A stretch of DNA of 64,000 nt from Phytobacter diazotrophicus. GTDB lineage: Bacteria; Pseudomonadota; Gammaproteobacteria; Enterobacterales; Enterobacteriaceae. Below, piece by piece: positions 50,201 to 58,521 of this stretch (position 1 is its first letter; each line of letters starts with the position of its first letter). The DNA lies in NCBI GenBank assembly GCA_004346725.1, contig SMDE01000004.1, positions 361,738 to 425,737 of the forward strand, read 5' to 3'. Position numbers and translations under genes: made by a program. The notes under the pieces are model-generated. The model did not search any database and was not told the DNA's origin. It was given only the letters and a program-made list of their open reading frames with translations.

Positions 50201-50709
50201 TCCAGCAGCGCCCCGCGAGTCGCGTACTCGCCGTGTTCCATAACCTGATCGACGTGGCGATACCCAGCGCTGTCCAGTTGCGCGCGCAGCGCGTCACGGG
50301 ACAGACGCTGACCTTTTTTCATGACCAACGCGTGACCGTGCAAATAGCTATGCGGGCAGACGCGCTGCATCAAGGTATTCACCGCTACAATCAGCACACC
50401 ACGCTGCATAGAGGGCAACTGGTAGAGCGTGGAGAGACGGGAGGAGATAATTTCCTGATGCGGCGAGAAACTGTCATACGGCAGTGTCTCCCAGTCAGCA
50501 AGATTCATCACCAGGTTGTCGGTAAACTGGGTAATTTCGTCATGCAGACGCAGGGCATTTTGCATATCCGGCGCAATCAATACCACCGGACCTTTATGGC
50601 GCTCAATGATTTCCGCGACTTCGGTGGCGCAGGCTGCGCCAGTGAGTTCGCCAAGCTGGCGCTGCTCGCCAGCTTTGGCGGGCAGAGAATAACGGTATTG
50701 TTCAGGCAT
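47263..50709 (-). CDS. mfd: Transcription-repair coupling factor Mfd
   Basis: Mfd is the ATP-driven translocase that removes RNA polymerase stalled at DNA damage and recruits UvrA. The 1148-residue product is full length. The N-terminal UvrB-like part is followed by the RNA-polymerase-interaction region around the LHPGQPVVHLEHGVGRYAGM segment. The RecG-like helicase module has Walker A GDVGFGKTEVA, Walker B VDEEHRFG, the TATPIPRTL motif and QLRGRVGRS. The C-terminal autoinhibitory D7 domain is present. It is preceded by a 10-bp hairpin behind ycfT. Confidence 0.98.
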   Translation of the reverse strand: MPEQYRYSLPAKAGEQRQLGELTGAACATEVAEIIERHKGPVVLIAPDMQNALRLHDEITQFTDNLVMNLADWETLPYDSFSPHQEIISSRLSTLYQLPSMQRGVLIVAVNTLMQRVCPHSYLHGHALVMKKGQRLSRDALRAQLDSAGYRHVDQVMEHGEYATRGALLDLFPMGSAQPYRLDFFDDEIDSLRLFDADSQRTLEEVEAINLLPAHEFPTDKTAIELFRSQWRDKFDVKRDAEHIYQQVSKGTLPTGIEYWQPLFFSEPLPSLFSYLPDNTLLVNTGDLENSAERFSQETQARFENRGVDPMRPLLAPELLWLRVDELFSELKRWPRVQLKTESLADKTANVNLGYRTLPDLAVQAQQKSPLDNLRKFLESFTGPVVFSVESEGRREALGELLSRIKVAPKRITRLDDAQDTGRYLIIGSAEHGFIDTLRNRALICESDLLGERVARRRQDTRRTINPDTLIRNLAELHPGQPVVHLEHGVGRYAGMTTLEAGGIKGEYLMLTYAGDAKLYVPVSSLHLISRYAGGAEENAPLHKLGGDAWARARQKAAEKVRDVAAELLDIYAQRAAKSGFAFKHDREQYQLFCDSFPFETTPDQAQAINAVLSDMCQPLAMDRLVCGDVGFGKTEVAMRAAFLAVENNKQVAVLVPTTLLAQQHFDNFRDRFANWPVRVEMLSRFRSAKEQTQVLEQAAEGKIDILIGTHKLLQNDVKWKDLGLLIVDEEHRFGVRHKERIKAMRADVDILTLTATPIPRTLNMAMSGMRDLSIIATPPARRLAVKTFVREYDSLVVREAILREVLRGGQVYYLYNDVENIQKAADRLAELVPEARIAIGHGQMRERELERVMNDFHHQRFNVLVCTTIIETGIDIPTANTIIIERADHFGLAQLHQLRGRVGRSHHQAYAWLLTPHPKAMTTDAQKRLEAIASLEDLGAGFALATHDLEIRGAGELLGEDQSGSMETIGFSLYMELLENAVDALKAGREPSLEDLTSQQTEVELRMPSLLPDDFIPDVNTRLSFYKRIASAKSENELDEIKVELIDRFGLLPDAARNLLDIARLRQQAQKLGIRKLEGNEKGGTIEFNEKNHVNPAWLIGLLQKQPKHFRLDGPTRLKFFQELTERKTRMEWVRNFMQQLEENAMA

Positions 50710-50732
50710 AGATAGGGTCTGGGTCTCTTATG

Positions 50733-50760
50733 GATATGCCCCTTGTTATGGGGGCATATC
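50733..50760. other. Hairpin between ycfT and mfd
   Basis: GATATGCCCC (50733-50742) pairs perfectly with GGGGCATATC (50751-50760) around an 8-base loop, 24 bases upstream of the mfd start codon. No T run follows on either strand, so it is a leader structure or a weak, Rho-assisted stop rather than a standard terminator. Confidence 0.5.
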
Positions 50761-50823
50761 ACTGATACGCAATCCCTTTATTATCCGCGATTGTGCACTA
50801 TTCGCCAACCTCAACACATGCGC

Positions 50824-51897
50824 TTATCGTGCCTGCAGAGGTGAGGCCAGCCTGGCTGGCGGGGTGAAAAGCAGATCGGCAAAGATTGCCGAAGAGATTT
50901 TCCGTATACACAAGCCAACCAGCGTACAGATAGCGAGGCTACAGAACGGATAGAGCAAGACGATGGTGAGCTCGAAAGCAGGCGACCAGCGCCCGGCATT
51001 CATCGGGGTCAACAACGCAAGGCTGAGCGCTTCAATCAGAATGCGATGCGTGGTGTAGATGGCAAGCGTATTGCTGCCCACGATATTCAGCAGTGCGTTT
51101 TCGCGTGAGCCAACGCGCTCTTCCAGCGCGCGGAACAACCGCAAAATCAGCACGATCGACAGCAAGCTCAAGGGTAAGGGCACATTTAAAAACCATAGCG
51201 CCACCGCAGCAAGTAACGCCACCGCCAGCATGATGGCGTAGCGGCGAAAAGAGAGGCGTTTAATCGCATCCATAATAGCGCCGCCAAACCATGCCCCCAG
51301 GCTGTAGTAGATCATGTTGCGCAGTACGCTATTCATACCCCACCAGGGCGAGGGCAAAAAGTTAATCGCCACGCTCAGCAGTGTCATGGCGACCAGTGCT
51401 GCAAGCGACCAGCGGCTCAGCAATTTACACAGAATAAAATAGACAACCAGCGCGTAGAGATACCACAGGCTGGTACTGGCGGTGAGCATTCCCTTGATAA
51501 AGTCTGAGGGTGTATCCGCATAGGCAGCGTTGGACGCATTGCTTAAATCGCGCGTGGGTGCCAGCCAGTCATTAATATGGCTGAGCGCCAGCCACTGCAG
51601 CACACCCCAGATGACAAGCACATAAAAGATACTCCAGATACGCTTGTCGATCGCCTCCTTCCATGGCACCTCATCAATGTAGCGTCGAATCAGGTAGCCA
51701 GAGAGAAAAAAGAACACGGGCATGCGGAAGGGGGCAAGGTAAAGATTAAAGTAGATCCAGCACTTTGCGAGCGTTTCCGACCACGCGTGACCAAATGTGG
51801 TGAGGTGCGGGTAAAACGTAATGACTGAGTGATAGATGACCACCAGGCAGATACATAATCCCTTGATTTGATTAATCCATAGAGTCTTTTTTTTCAT
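50824..51897 (-). CDS. ycfT: YcfT, acyltransferase-3 family inner membrane protein
   Basis: YcfT is a multispanning membrane protein of the acyltransferase-3 family, probably O-acylating an envelope glycan; the substrate is unknown. The 357 residues match the E. coli length and show about ten hydrophobic segments. The N-terminal WINQIKGLCICLVVIYHSVI has the catalytic-type histidine, and RMPVFFFLSGYLIRRYI is the family motif. It is divergent from lolC and followed by mfd on the same strand. Confidence 0.93.
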   Translation of the reverse strand: MKKKTLWINQIKGLCICLVVIYHSVITFYPHLTTFGHAWSETLAKCWIYFNLYLAPFRMPVFFFLSGYLIRRYIDEVPWKEAIDKRIWSIFYVLVIWGVLQWLALSHINDWLAPTRDLSNASNAAYADTPSDFIKGMLTASTSLWYLYALVVYFILCKLLSRWSLAALVAMTLLSVAINFLPSPWWGMNSVLRNMIYYSLGAWFGGAIMDAIKRLSFRRYAIMLAVALLAAVALWFLNVPLPLSLLSIVLILRLFRALEERVGSRENALLNIVGSNTLAIYTTHRILIEALSLALLTPMNAGRWSPAFELTIVLLYPFCSLAICTLVGLCIRKISSAIFADLLFTPPARLASPLQAR

Positions 51898-52124
51898 CGT
51901 CTTTCGCCGTTTCTATTACAAAATTCGGCGTTTATCCTGATGGCGTCGCCGTGGGGTGTAACGGTAAACAGTCTGTATTTCCTCCTTTTTCGGATAAATA
52001 TCAGAGGGCGCGTGGAAAAAGGATCTCTCTACGGGAGGCGAAATGCGTAAAAGTCGCGCAACTAGCAATTTGATTTATCGGATTTTTTCCTGCCCTCTGA
52101 GATGTCCGCTTACCGTTTCACTCA

Positions 52125-52153
52125 TTTACGCTCTACGCTTTCGCTTATATACT
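52125..52153 (+). promoter_or_regulatory. Predicted lolC promoter
   Basis: TTTACG (52125-52130), 17 bases, TATACT (52148-52153). The start site would be near 52160, giving a leader of about 27 bases before the lolC ATG at 52187. This argues against the longer in-frame start at 52043. Confidence 0.55.
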
Positions 52154-52186
52154 TCGGAGTCTGCTAACAGCAACCAGACGGATTTC

Positions 52187-53386
52187 ATGTACCAGCCTGT
52201 CACTCTCTTTATCGGCCTGCGCTATATGCGTGGGCGCGCAGCCGACCGCTTCGGTCGTTTCGTTTCCTGGCTGTCGACCATTGGCATTACGCTTGGCGTA
52301 ATGGCGCTGGTGACCGTGCTGTCGGTCATGAATGGCTTTGAGCGCGAACTGCAAAACAACATCCTGGGGCTGATGCCGCAGGCCGTCATCACCGCGCAAA
52401 ACGGCTCTATCAATCCTGAACAATTGCCGGCCAATGGGCTCAAATTGCAGGGTGTCAATCGCATTGCGCCGCTGAGTACCGGTGATGTCGTTCTGCAAAG
52501 TGCGCGCAGCGTGGCCGTGGGTGTCATGTTGGGTATCGATCCGTCGCAAAAAGATCCGCTGACTCCGTACCTGGTCAACGTGCAGCAATCTTCGCTGGAA
52601 GCCGGGCAGTACAACGTGATCCTCGGTGAAGGGCTGGCCGGGCAATTAGGCGTCAATCGTGGTGATCAGATTCGCGTCATGGTGCCGTCCGCCAGCCAGT
52701 TCACCCCGATGGGGCGTTTACCCAGCCAGCGTCTGTTTACCGTTGTCGGGACCTTTGCCGCCAGCAGTGAAGTCGATGACTACCAGATGCTGGTCAATAT
52801 TCAGGATGCGTCCCGTCTGATGCGTTACCCCGCAGGCAATATTACCGGTTGGCGTTTATGGCTGGATGCACCGTTGCAGGTTGATGTTCTGAGCCAGCAA
52901 ACGCTGCCGCAAGGAACCAAATGGCAAGACTGGCGCGAGCGTAAAGGCGAGTTATTCCAGGCCGTACGTATGGAGAAAAACATGATGGGGCTGCTGTTAA
53001 GCCTGATTATTGCGGTGGCGGCCTTTAATATCATTACCTCCCTTGGCCTGATGGTGATGGAAAAACAGGGCGAGGTGGCGATCCTGCAAACTCAGGGGCT
53101 GACCCCGCGTCAGATCATGGCGGTCTTTATGGTGCAGGGCGCCAGCGCGGGCATCATTGGTGCGCTGCTGGGGGCCGGGCTTGGCGCACTGCTGGCCAGC
53201 CAGTTGAATAATCTGATGCCGGTCATCGGTGCGTTTCTTGATGGCGCTGCGCTGCCGGTAGCCATCGAACCATTACAGGTAGTTGTTATTGCGCTGGTGG
53301 CGATGGCCATCGCGTTGCTGTCTACGCTTTATCCTTCCTGGCGCGCTGCCGCCACCCAACCCGCTGAGGCTTTACGTTATGAATAA
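52187..53386 (+). CDS. lolC: Lipoprotein-releasing ABC transporter permease LolC
   Basis: LolC with LolE and LolD extracts outer-membrane lipoproteins from the inner membrane; LolC hands them to LolA. From this ATG it has 399 residues (the E. coli length), starting [20 protein letters not shown]. It has one N-terminal helix, a large periplasmic domain (about 45-265) and three C-terminal helices ending [11 protein letters not shown]. An in-frame ATG at 52043 with a good GGGAGG site would add 48 residues unlike the family; the promoter at 52125 makes that unlikely. It overlaps lolD by 8 bases. Confidence 0.96.
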   Translation: MYQPVTLFIGLRYMRGRAADRFGRFVSWLSTIGITLGVMALVTVLSVMNGFERELQNNILGLMPQAVITAQNGSINPEQLPANGLKLQGVNRIAPLSTGDVVLQSARSVAVGVMLGIDPSQKDPLTPYLVNVQQSSLEAGQYNVILGEGLAGQLGVNRGDQIRVMVPSASQFTPMGRLPSQRLFTVVGTFAASSEVDDYQMLVNIQDASRLMRYPAGNITGWRLWLDAPLQVDVLSQQTLPQGTKWQDWRERKGELFQAVRMEKNMMGLLLSLIIAVAAFNIITSLGLMVMEKQGEVAILQTQGLTPRQIMAVFMVQGASAGIIGALLGAGLGALLASQLNNLMPVIGAFLDGAALPVAIEPLQVVVIALVAMAIALLSTLYPSWRAAATQPAEALRYE

Positions 53387-54080
53387 GATCCTGTTGCAAT
53401 GCGACCACCTGTGCAAACGCTATCAGGAAGGGAAAGTGCAAACCGATGTGTTGCACGATGTAAGCTTTAGCGTGGGTGAGGGGGAGCTGATGGCGATTGT
53501 CGGCAGCTCCGGTTCCGGAAAAAGTACGCTCCTGCATCTGTTAGGCGGGCTGGACACGCCCACCTCCGGCGAAGTGACCTTCGATAACCAACAACTGAGC
53601 AAACTCTCCTCTGCGGCGAAAGCGGAGCTACGCAACCGCGAACTGGGCTTTATCTATCAGTTTCACCACCTGCTGCCCGATTTTACCGCGCTGGAAAACG
53701 TCGCGATGCCGCTGCTGATTGGTAAGCATAAAGCGGCAGAAATTGATGTCCGGGCGCGGGAAATGCTGCGAGCGGTTGGGCTTGAGCATCGCGCCAGCCA
53801 TCGCCCTTCAGAGCTGTCTGGCGGTGAGCGTCAGCGCGTGGCGATTGCTCGTGCGCTGGTCAATAACCCACGTCTGGTGCTGGCGGACGAACCGACCGGC
53901 AACCTGGATGCCCGTAATGCGGACAGTATCTTCCAGTTGTTGGGGGAACTGAATGCGTCGCAGGGCACCGCGTTCCTGGTGGTCACACATGATCTGCAAC
54001 TGGCGAAACGAATGAGCCGCCAGTTGGAGATGCGCGATGGCCGCCTGAGCACTGAAATGACCCTGATGGGGGCTGAGTGA
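53379..54080 (+). CDS. lolD: Lipoprotein-releasing ABC transporter ATPase LolD
   Basis: LolD is the cytoplasmic ATPase of LolCDE. The 233-residue product has Walker [10 protein letters not shown] (42-50), the signature [15 protein letters not shown], Walker [12 protein letters not shown] and the switch histidine in VTHD. The family-specific [20 protein letters not shown] is intact. It starts inside the end of lolC and its stop overlaps the lolE ATG (TGATG), so the three subunits are coupled in translation. Confidence 0.98.
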   Translation: MNKILLQCDHLCKRYQEGKVQTDVLHDVSFSVGEGELMAIVGSSGSGKSTLLHLLGGLDTPTSGEVTFDNQQLSKLSSAAKAELRNRELGFIYQFHHLLPDFTALENVAMPLLIGKHKAAEIDVRAREMLRAVGLEHRASHRPSELSGGERQRVAIARALVNNPRLVLADEPTGNLDARNADSIFQLLGELNASQGTAFLVVTHDLQLAKRMSRQLEMRDGRLSTEMTLMGAE

Positions 54081-55324
54081 TGGCGTCTCCCCTTTCATTA
54101 CTGATTGGCCTGCGTTTTAGCCGTGGTCGCCGCCGCAGCGGCATGGTATCGCTGATTTCCGTCATCTCCACCGTGGGGATTTCGCTTGGCGTTGCGGTGT
54201 TGATCGTCGGGCTCAGCGCAATGAACGGCTTCGAACGCGAGCTCAATAATCGTATTCTGGCGGTGGTGCCCCATGGCGAAATCGAGCCGGTGAATCAGCC
54301 GTGGAATAACTGGAACGACGCGCTGGCAAAAGTGGAAAAAGTGCCGGGCATTGTCGCCGCCGCACCTTATATTAATTTCACCGGGCTTGTGGAGAGCGGC
54401 ACCAATTTGCGAGCGATTCAGGTGAAAGGGGTAAACCCTGAGCAGGAGTCCCGTCTGAGCGCATTACCGAATTTTGTGCAGGCCGATGCCTGGCGCAATT
54501 TTAAACCCGGTGAACAGCAGATTATCCTTGGTAAGGGTGTCGCCGATGCGCTGAACGTGAAACAGGGCGCTTGGGTATCGATAATGATCCCTAATTCCGA
54601 CACCGACCACAAACTGCTACAGCCAAAACGCGTCAGACTGCATGTCACTGGTGTATTGCAATTGAGCGGGCAACTCGACCATGCGTTTGCGATGATCCCC
54701 ATGGAAGACGCGCAGCAGTATCTGGATATGGGCAGCAGCGTTACGGGCATTGCTATCAAGGTGAAGGACGTCTTTAACGCGAACACGCTGGTGCGTAACG
54801 CCGGTGAAGTCACCAACAGCTATGTCTATATTAAAAGCTGGATCGGTAAATACGGCTATATGTATCGCGATATTCAGATGATCCGCGCCATTATGTATCT
54901 GGCGATGGTGCTGGTGATCGGTGTCGCCTGTTTTAATATTGTCTCCACGCTGGTGATGGCGGTAAAAGATAAGAGTAGTGATATTGCCGTGCTACGTACA
55001 TTAGGGGCAAAAGATGGCCTGATCAGGGCTATCTTCGTCTGGTACGGGCTGCTGGCAGGCCTGCTGGGCAGTGTGATCGGTGCGGTGATCGGCGTGGTAG
55101 CGTCACTGCAACTGACCGCGATCATCCGCGTGATTGAAAAGATGATTGGTCACCAATTTTTATCCGGCGATATCTACTTTATTGATTTTCTACCGTCGGA
55201 GCTGCACGCACTGGATGTGGTGTATGTGCTGGTCACCGCTCTGGTGCTGAGTCTGTTGGCAAGCTGGTATCCGGCGCGCCGGGCAAGCAATATCGATCCG
55301 GCGAGGGTATTGAGCGGACAATAA
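54080..55324 (+). CDS. lolE: Lipoprotein-releasing ABC transporter permease LolE
   Basis: LolE is the partner permease of LolC and receives the lipoprotein substrate. From the ATG at 54080 it has 414 residues, equal to E. coli; a GTG directly before it would add one residue. The topology is the same as LolC: one helix, a periplasmic domain and three helices, with [20 protein letters not shown] at the start and [17 protein letters not shown] at the end. nagK follows after 22 bases. Confidence 0.97.
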   Translation: MASPLSLLIGLRFSRGRRRSGMVSLISVISTVGISLGVAVLIVGLSAMNGFERELNNRILAVVPHGEIEPVNQPWNNWNDALAKVEKVPGIVAAAPYINFTGLVESGTNLRAIQVKGVNPEQESRLSALPNFVQADAWRNFKPGEQQIILGKGVADALNVKQGAWVSIMIPNSDTDHKLLQPKRVRLHVTGVLQLSGQLDHAFAMIPMEDAQQYLDMGSSVTGIAIKVKDVFNANTLVRNAGEVTNSYVYIKSWIGKYGYMYRDIQMIRAIMYLAMVLVIGVACFNIVSTLVMAVKDKSSDIAVLRTLGAKDGLIRAIFVWYGLLAGLLGSVIGAVIGVVASLQLTAIIRVIEKMIGHQFLSGDIYFIDFLPSELHALDVVYVLVTALVLSLLASWYPARRASNIDPARVLSGQ

Positions 55325-55346
55325 TAAGAAGCACAAAGGAGAGGCG

Positions 55347-56258
55347 ATGTATTACGGATTTGATATCGGCGGAAGCAAGATCGCGCTGGGGGTATTTGAT
55401 GATACCCGACGTTTGCAATGGGAAAAGCGCGTCGCCACACCGAAAGACAGTTACGAGACGTTTTTAACGACGATCGCTCAACTGGTAGCCGAAACCGATG
55501 CGCGCTTCGGTGGCCAGGGCAGTGTCGGCATTGGTATTCCGGGTATGCCGGAAACCGCCGATGGCACCCTCTATGCCGCCAATGTGCCTGCCGCCAGTGG
55601 TCGTCCACTGCGCAAAGATTTGAGCGTGAGGCTCGCGCGTGATGTCCGCCTTGATAATGACGCCAACTGTTTTGCCCTTTCCGAAGCCTGGGATGATGAA
55701 TTTCGCCAATACCCGATTGTAATGGGCCTTATCCTGGGCACCGGCGTTGGCGGTGGCATTGTCGCCAACGGCCAGACGCTTAAGGGCCGCAGCTATATTA
55801 CCGGTGAGTTTGGTCATATTCGCCTGCCAGTTGATGCGATGGCGCTAATGGGCTTTGATTTTCCGCTGACGCGCTGTGGCTGTGGCAAACTGGGCTGTAT
55901 CGAAAATTATCTGTCCGGGCGCGGCTTTGCCTGGCTGTACCAACATTACTACCATCAATCATTGTCCTCCCCGGAAATTATTGCGCGTTGGGAGCAGGGC
56001 GACGCGCAGGCGAAAGCCCATGTTGAACGCTATGCTGATTTGCTGGCGGTGTGTCTTGGGAATATCCTGACGATAGTGGATCCGGATTTACTGGTTATCG
56101 GTGGCGGCTTATCGAATTTCTCTGCCCTGACGTCATTACTGGCGGCGCGTTTACCGCCACACTTGTTACCGGTAGCCCGGATACCCCGCATTGAACGTGC
56201 TCGCCACGGCGATGCAGGCGGCATGCGTGGCGCCGCTTTCCTTCATCTTACTGATTAA
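55347..56258 (+). CDS. nagK: N-acetyl-D-glucosamine kinase NagK
   Basis: NagK phosphorylates N-acetylglucosamine freed during wall recycling and works downstream of NagZ, encoded 14 kb away. The 303-residue ROK-family product has the ATP motif [13 protein letters not shown], the sugar site motif GEFGHIRL and the zinc motif [27 protein letters not shown] precedes the ATG. cobB follows after 15 bases, so the two are probably co-transcribed. Confidence 0.96.
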   Translation: MYYGFDIGGSKIALGVFDDTRRLQWEKRVATPKDSYETFLTTIAQLVAETDARFGGQGSVGIGIPGMPETADGTLYAANVPAASGRPLRKDLSVRLARDVRLDNDANCFALSEAWDDEFRQYPIVMGLILGTGVGGGIVANGQTLKGRSYITGEFGHIRLPVDAMALMGFDFPLTRCGCGKLGCIENYLSGRGFAWLYQHYYHQSLSSPEIIARWEQGDAQAKAHVERYADLLAVCLGNILTIVDPDLLVIGGGLSNFSALTSLLAARLPPHLLPVARIPRIERARHGDAGGMRGAAFLHLTD

Positions 56259-56273
56259 TCCTGAGAGGATGAT

Positions 56274-57095
56274 ATGCAGTCTCGTCGGTCACATCGTCTC
56301 AGCTGTTTTCGCCGTAACAAACGCCGTTTGCGTGAGCGTTTACGCCAGCGGATCTTTTTCAGAGACCAGGTGGTGCCGGAAGTGATGGAAAAACCGAGAG
56401 TAGTGGTACTAACGGGGGCGGGTATCTCCGCAGAATCAGGCATTCGCACCTTCCGCGCCGCGGACGGTTTGTGGGAAGAACACCATGTGGAAGATGTGGC
56501 GACGCCAGAAGGTTTTGCCCGCAACCCACAACTGGTGCAGTCTTTCTATAATGCGCGTCGCCAGCAGCTCCAGTTACCGGAGATTGCGCCCAACCCTGCA
56601 CATCTGGCGCTGGCGAAGCTGGAAGATATCCTCGGCGATCGCTTTTTACTGGTGACGCAGAATATAGACAACCTGCACGAACGCGCCGGAAACCACCATA
56701 TCATCCATATGCACGGTGAATTGCTGAAAGTGCGCTGTTCGCAGAGCGGGCAGGTGCTGACGTGGACGCAGGACGTGACCCCGGAAGACAAATGCCATTG
56801 CTGCCAGTTTCCCGCGCCGCTACGTCCCCATGTGGTCTGGTTTGGTGAGATGCCACTGGGGATGGATGAGATTTATCATGCGCTCGCAATGGCCGATGTG
56901 TTTATCGCTATTGGTACCTCCGGCCATGTCTATCCAGCGGCTGGTTTTGTCCATGAGGCCAAACTGCACGGCGCGCATACCGTTGAGTTAAATCTTGAAC
57001 CAAGCCAGGTGGGCAGCGAGTTTGAAGAGAAGCATTATGGCCTCGCCAGCGAAGTGGTGCCGGAATATGTTGAGAAGCTGCTGAAAGGGCTGTAA
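56274..57095 (+). CDS. cobB: NAD-dependent protein deacylase CobB (sirtuin)
   Basis: CobB removes acetyl and succinyl groups from lysines using NAD, for example from acetyl-CoA synthetase. The 273-residue product is the long form with a basic N-terminal extension of about 37 residues ([20 protein letters not shown]). It shows [25 protein letters not shown], the catalytic histidine 147 in HMHGEL, and the deacylation pocket residues tyrosine 92 and arginine 95 in FYNARR. The cysteines CHCC lie at 174-177. The C terminus ends at LLKGL, a few residues shorter than E. coli. A good GAGAGGATGAT site supports this start. Confidence 0.96.
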   Translation: MQSRRSHRLSCFRRNKRRLRERLRQRIFFRDQVVPEVMEKPRVVVLTGAGISAESGIRTFRAADGLWEEHHVEDVATPEGFARNPQLVQSFYNARRQQLQLPEIAPNPAHLALAKLEDILGDRFLLVTQNIDNLHERAGNHHIIHMHGELLKVRCSQSGQVLTWTQDVTPEDKCHCCQFPAPLRPHVVWFGEMPLGMDEIYHALAMADVFIAIGTSGHVYPAAGFVHEAKLHGAHTVELNLEPSQVGSEFEEKHYGLASEVVPEYVEKLLKGL

Positions 57096-57127
57096 GGCCT
57101 GGCTCTCTCAAAAAAATGAGGGCGTTT

Positions 57128-57194
57128 TCCCGGGTGCGCTCACGCTTGCCCGGGCCGTTTCGTAGCCCACGGATAAGACAGCGCCGCACCCGGA
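57128..57194. repeat. Degenerate REP/BIME-like pair between cobB and ycfZ
   Basis: Two REP-like hairpins in opposite orientation fill the gap between the converging genes. The right unit TTTCGTAGCCCACGGATAAG continuing through GCGCCGCACCCGG follows the enterobacterial REP pattern. The left unit has CCCGGG arms (57129-57134 and 57149-57154) around a TGCGCTCACGCTTG core. Such elements are usual downstream of genes and may be bound by gyrase or IHF. Confidence 0.6.
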
Positions 57195-57205
57195 GGCCGG
57201 GAGCG

Positions 57206-58000
57206 CTAGGGGTTATCTGCGCTATGCCGTTTCCTTGTCCATAGCCATACCGCGAAAAACGTTGCCACGCCTATCATCAGCGCCCACCCCAGGGAGATAT
57301 TCGCAACCGACACTGCCCGGTTAGCCAACCACAGGCAAAACGCCTGCCAGCCGATATTGCCGATGGTCATTGCCAGGGTGAACTTCATCGCGTAGCGAAA
57401 ACGGCTGGTGTAGTTAAAAAGCATCATAAAGGCTATCCAGGCGCAGGCCCAGGCCATAAAACCAAAGCTGTTGCCGGCAACGCTGTCCGGCCCGTTCTGT
57501 TCCGGCGGCGGATACCATCTCAGCGGCGGCGTCGGCTGGTTTGTCAGCGCCGCTTCCAGCACATCCAGCGCGGTGTTGACCCCCTGGAACATCAGGCCGC
57601 GATGAAAGTACGCCAGCGTCTGGTTCTCGACCATCAAGCGTAATATATGGTCCGGCAGTTGCTGCGCCGTCTGATAGCTGCCGACCAGCAGCACCTGCGG
57701 CTTTTGGGTGGTAATCACAATCATTACGCTCCCCGTCATCTCGGGCTGGTTTGCCGTTGCCCGCGCCAGCATTCTTTTGCCGTCACGCAGCAGGCTTGCC
57801 TCATTCATAGCGGGAACCACCAGAATATAGAGTGCTATCCCGGTGCGCTGGCGGAACAGTTCTGCTTTGTGGGTAAGCATCTCCGCGCCGGGCACCGTAC
57901 CGGTGACATCGGTAAAAAGGGTTCGCATTATTGGCACCGGCGCGGCGCTGAGCGCCGCCAGCGGCAGGAGCAGCGTGAGCAGAATTAAAAGCCTTTTCAT
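57206..58000 (-). CDS. ycfZ: YcfZ, inner membrane protein with TPM domain
   Basis: This is a 264-residue predicted inner membrane protein. It has a signal peptide (LLILLTLLLPLAALSAAP), then a TPM-type domain of the YgcG/Psb32 family (about 25-150; FRQRTGIALYILVVPAMNEA), and three hydrophobic helices near the C terminus. The function is unknown. It starts at the ATGA overlap with ymfA and follows potABCD and ymfA in the same direction, the K-12 order. I name it from this position and the overall length. Confidence 0.85.
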   Translation of the reverse strand: MKRLLILLTLLLPLAALSAAPVPIMRTLFTDVTGTVPGAEMLTHKAELFRQRTGIALYILVVPAMNEASLLRDGKRMLARATANQPEMTGSVMIVITTQKPQVLLVGSYQTAQQLPDHILRLMVENQTLAYFHRGLMFQGVNTALDVLEAALTNQPTPPLRWYPPPEQNGPDSVAGNSFGFMAWACAWIAFMMLFNYTSRFRYAMKFTLAMTIGNIGWQAFCLWLANRAVSVANISLGWALMIGVATFFAVWLWTRKRHSADNP

Positions 58001-58458
58001 TTGCGCCCCCTCCGTTTCGCCCGACGCTTTTTGCGCGGGGAATCACTTAAGAACAGCGCGACGGCGATGAAAACAACCCCGCCGATGGCAAACAGCCCCC
58101 AGGCAAAGGCGTTAACCCACAGGCTGTTAATCTCCGCCTTATGCGGCTGACCCGGCGGGAAGGCCACCCCAACCGCATCGCCTTCGCTATGTTCATAAAA
58201 AACGCTGCCAATGGAGGATTCAAAAACCAGGGTATATTGCGGGGTAGGGCGAAAAGCCACCACCGGGAACCAGGCGCCGCTGTTGCCGACGCTACGCGGG
58301 TGGTTGTTGCGCCAGACAGTATCGACGATCAGGCCATCAGTATGTACGGCGTCGCGGGCGTCACGAAACTGTGAGTAAACAATAGCTGCGGCGATGAGCA
58401 GCAGTATGGCGCCCAGCGCGGTAAAAATGCGGCGAAAAACCTTCGCGTCCTGCTGCAT
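57997..58458 (-). CDS. ymfA: YmfA, DUF3592 membrane protein
   Basis: This is a 153-residue protein with an N-terminal membrane helix (IFTALGAILLLIAAAIVYS), a DUF3592 domain (VHTDGLIVDTVWRNNHPRSV, then WFPVVAFRPTPQYTLVFESS), a second helix and a very basic C-terminal tail (PRKKRRAKRRGRK). The ATG at 58458 has a GGAAGGG ribosome site 5 bases away and gives the K-12 length; an earlier in-frame start at 58518 would run through the hairpins behind potD. The function is unknown. Confidence 0.85.
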   Translation of the reverse strand: MQQDAKVFRRIFTALGAILLLIAAAIVYSQFRDARDAVHTDGLIVDTVWRNNHPRSVGNSGAWFPVVAFRPTPQYTLVFESSIGSVFYEHSEGDAVGVAFPPGQPHKAEINSLWVNAFAWGLFAIGGVVFIAVALFLSDSPRKKRRAKRRGRK

Positions 58459-58481
58459 GCGTACCCTTCCTTTGTCTGCGC

Positions 58482-58509
58482 AAAAGAGGCCGGGCATCCG
58501 CGCCCGGCC
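58482..58509 (-). terminator. Terminator-like hairpin after potD with an alternative fold
   Basis: On the minus strand GGCCGGGC-GCGGAT-GCCCGGCC is followed by TCTTTT, a likely end of the potABCD message. The arm GCATCCG (minus strand, 58510-58516) just upstream can instead pair with CGGATGC (58494-58500), which breaks up the terminator stem. Confidence 0.65.
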
Positions 58510-58521
58510 CGGATGCAAAAC

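Noticed and set aside
52043..52186. 48-residue N-terminal extension of LolC starting at an ATG with a good GGGAGG site
   Set aside because: The extension does not match LolC, reads like untranslated sequence, and a sigma-70 promoter lies inside it. The 399-residue form equals E. coli LolC. It could still be a short leader frame.
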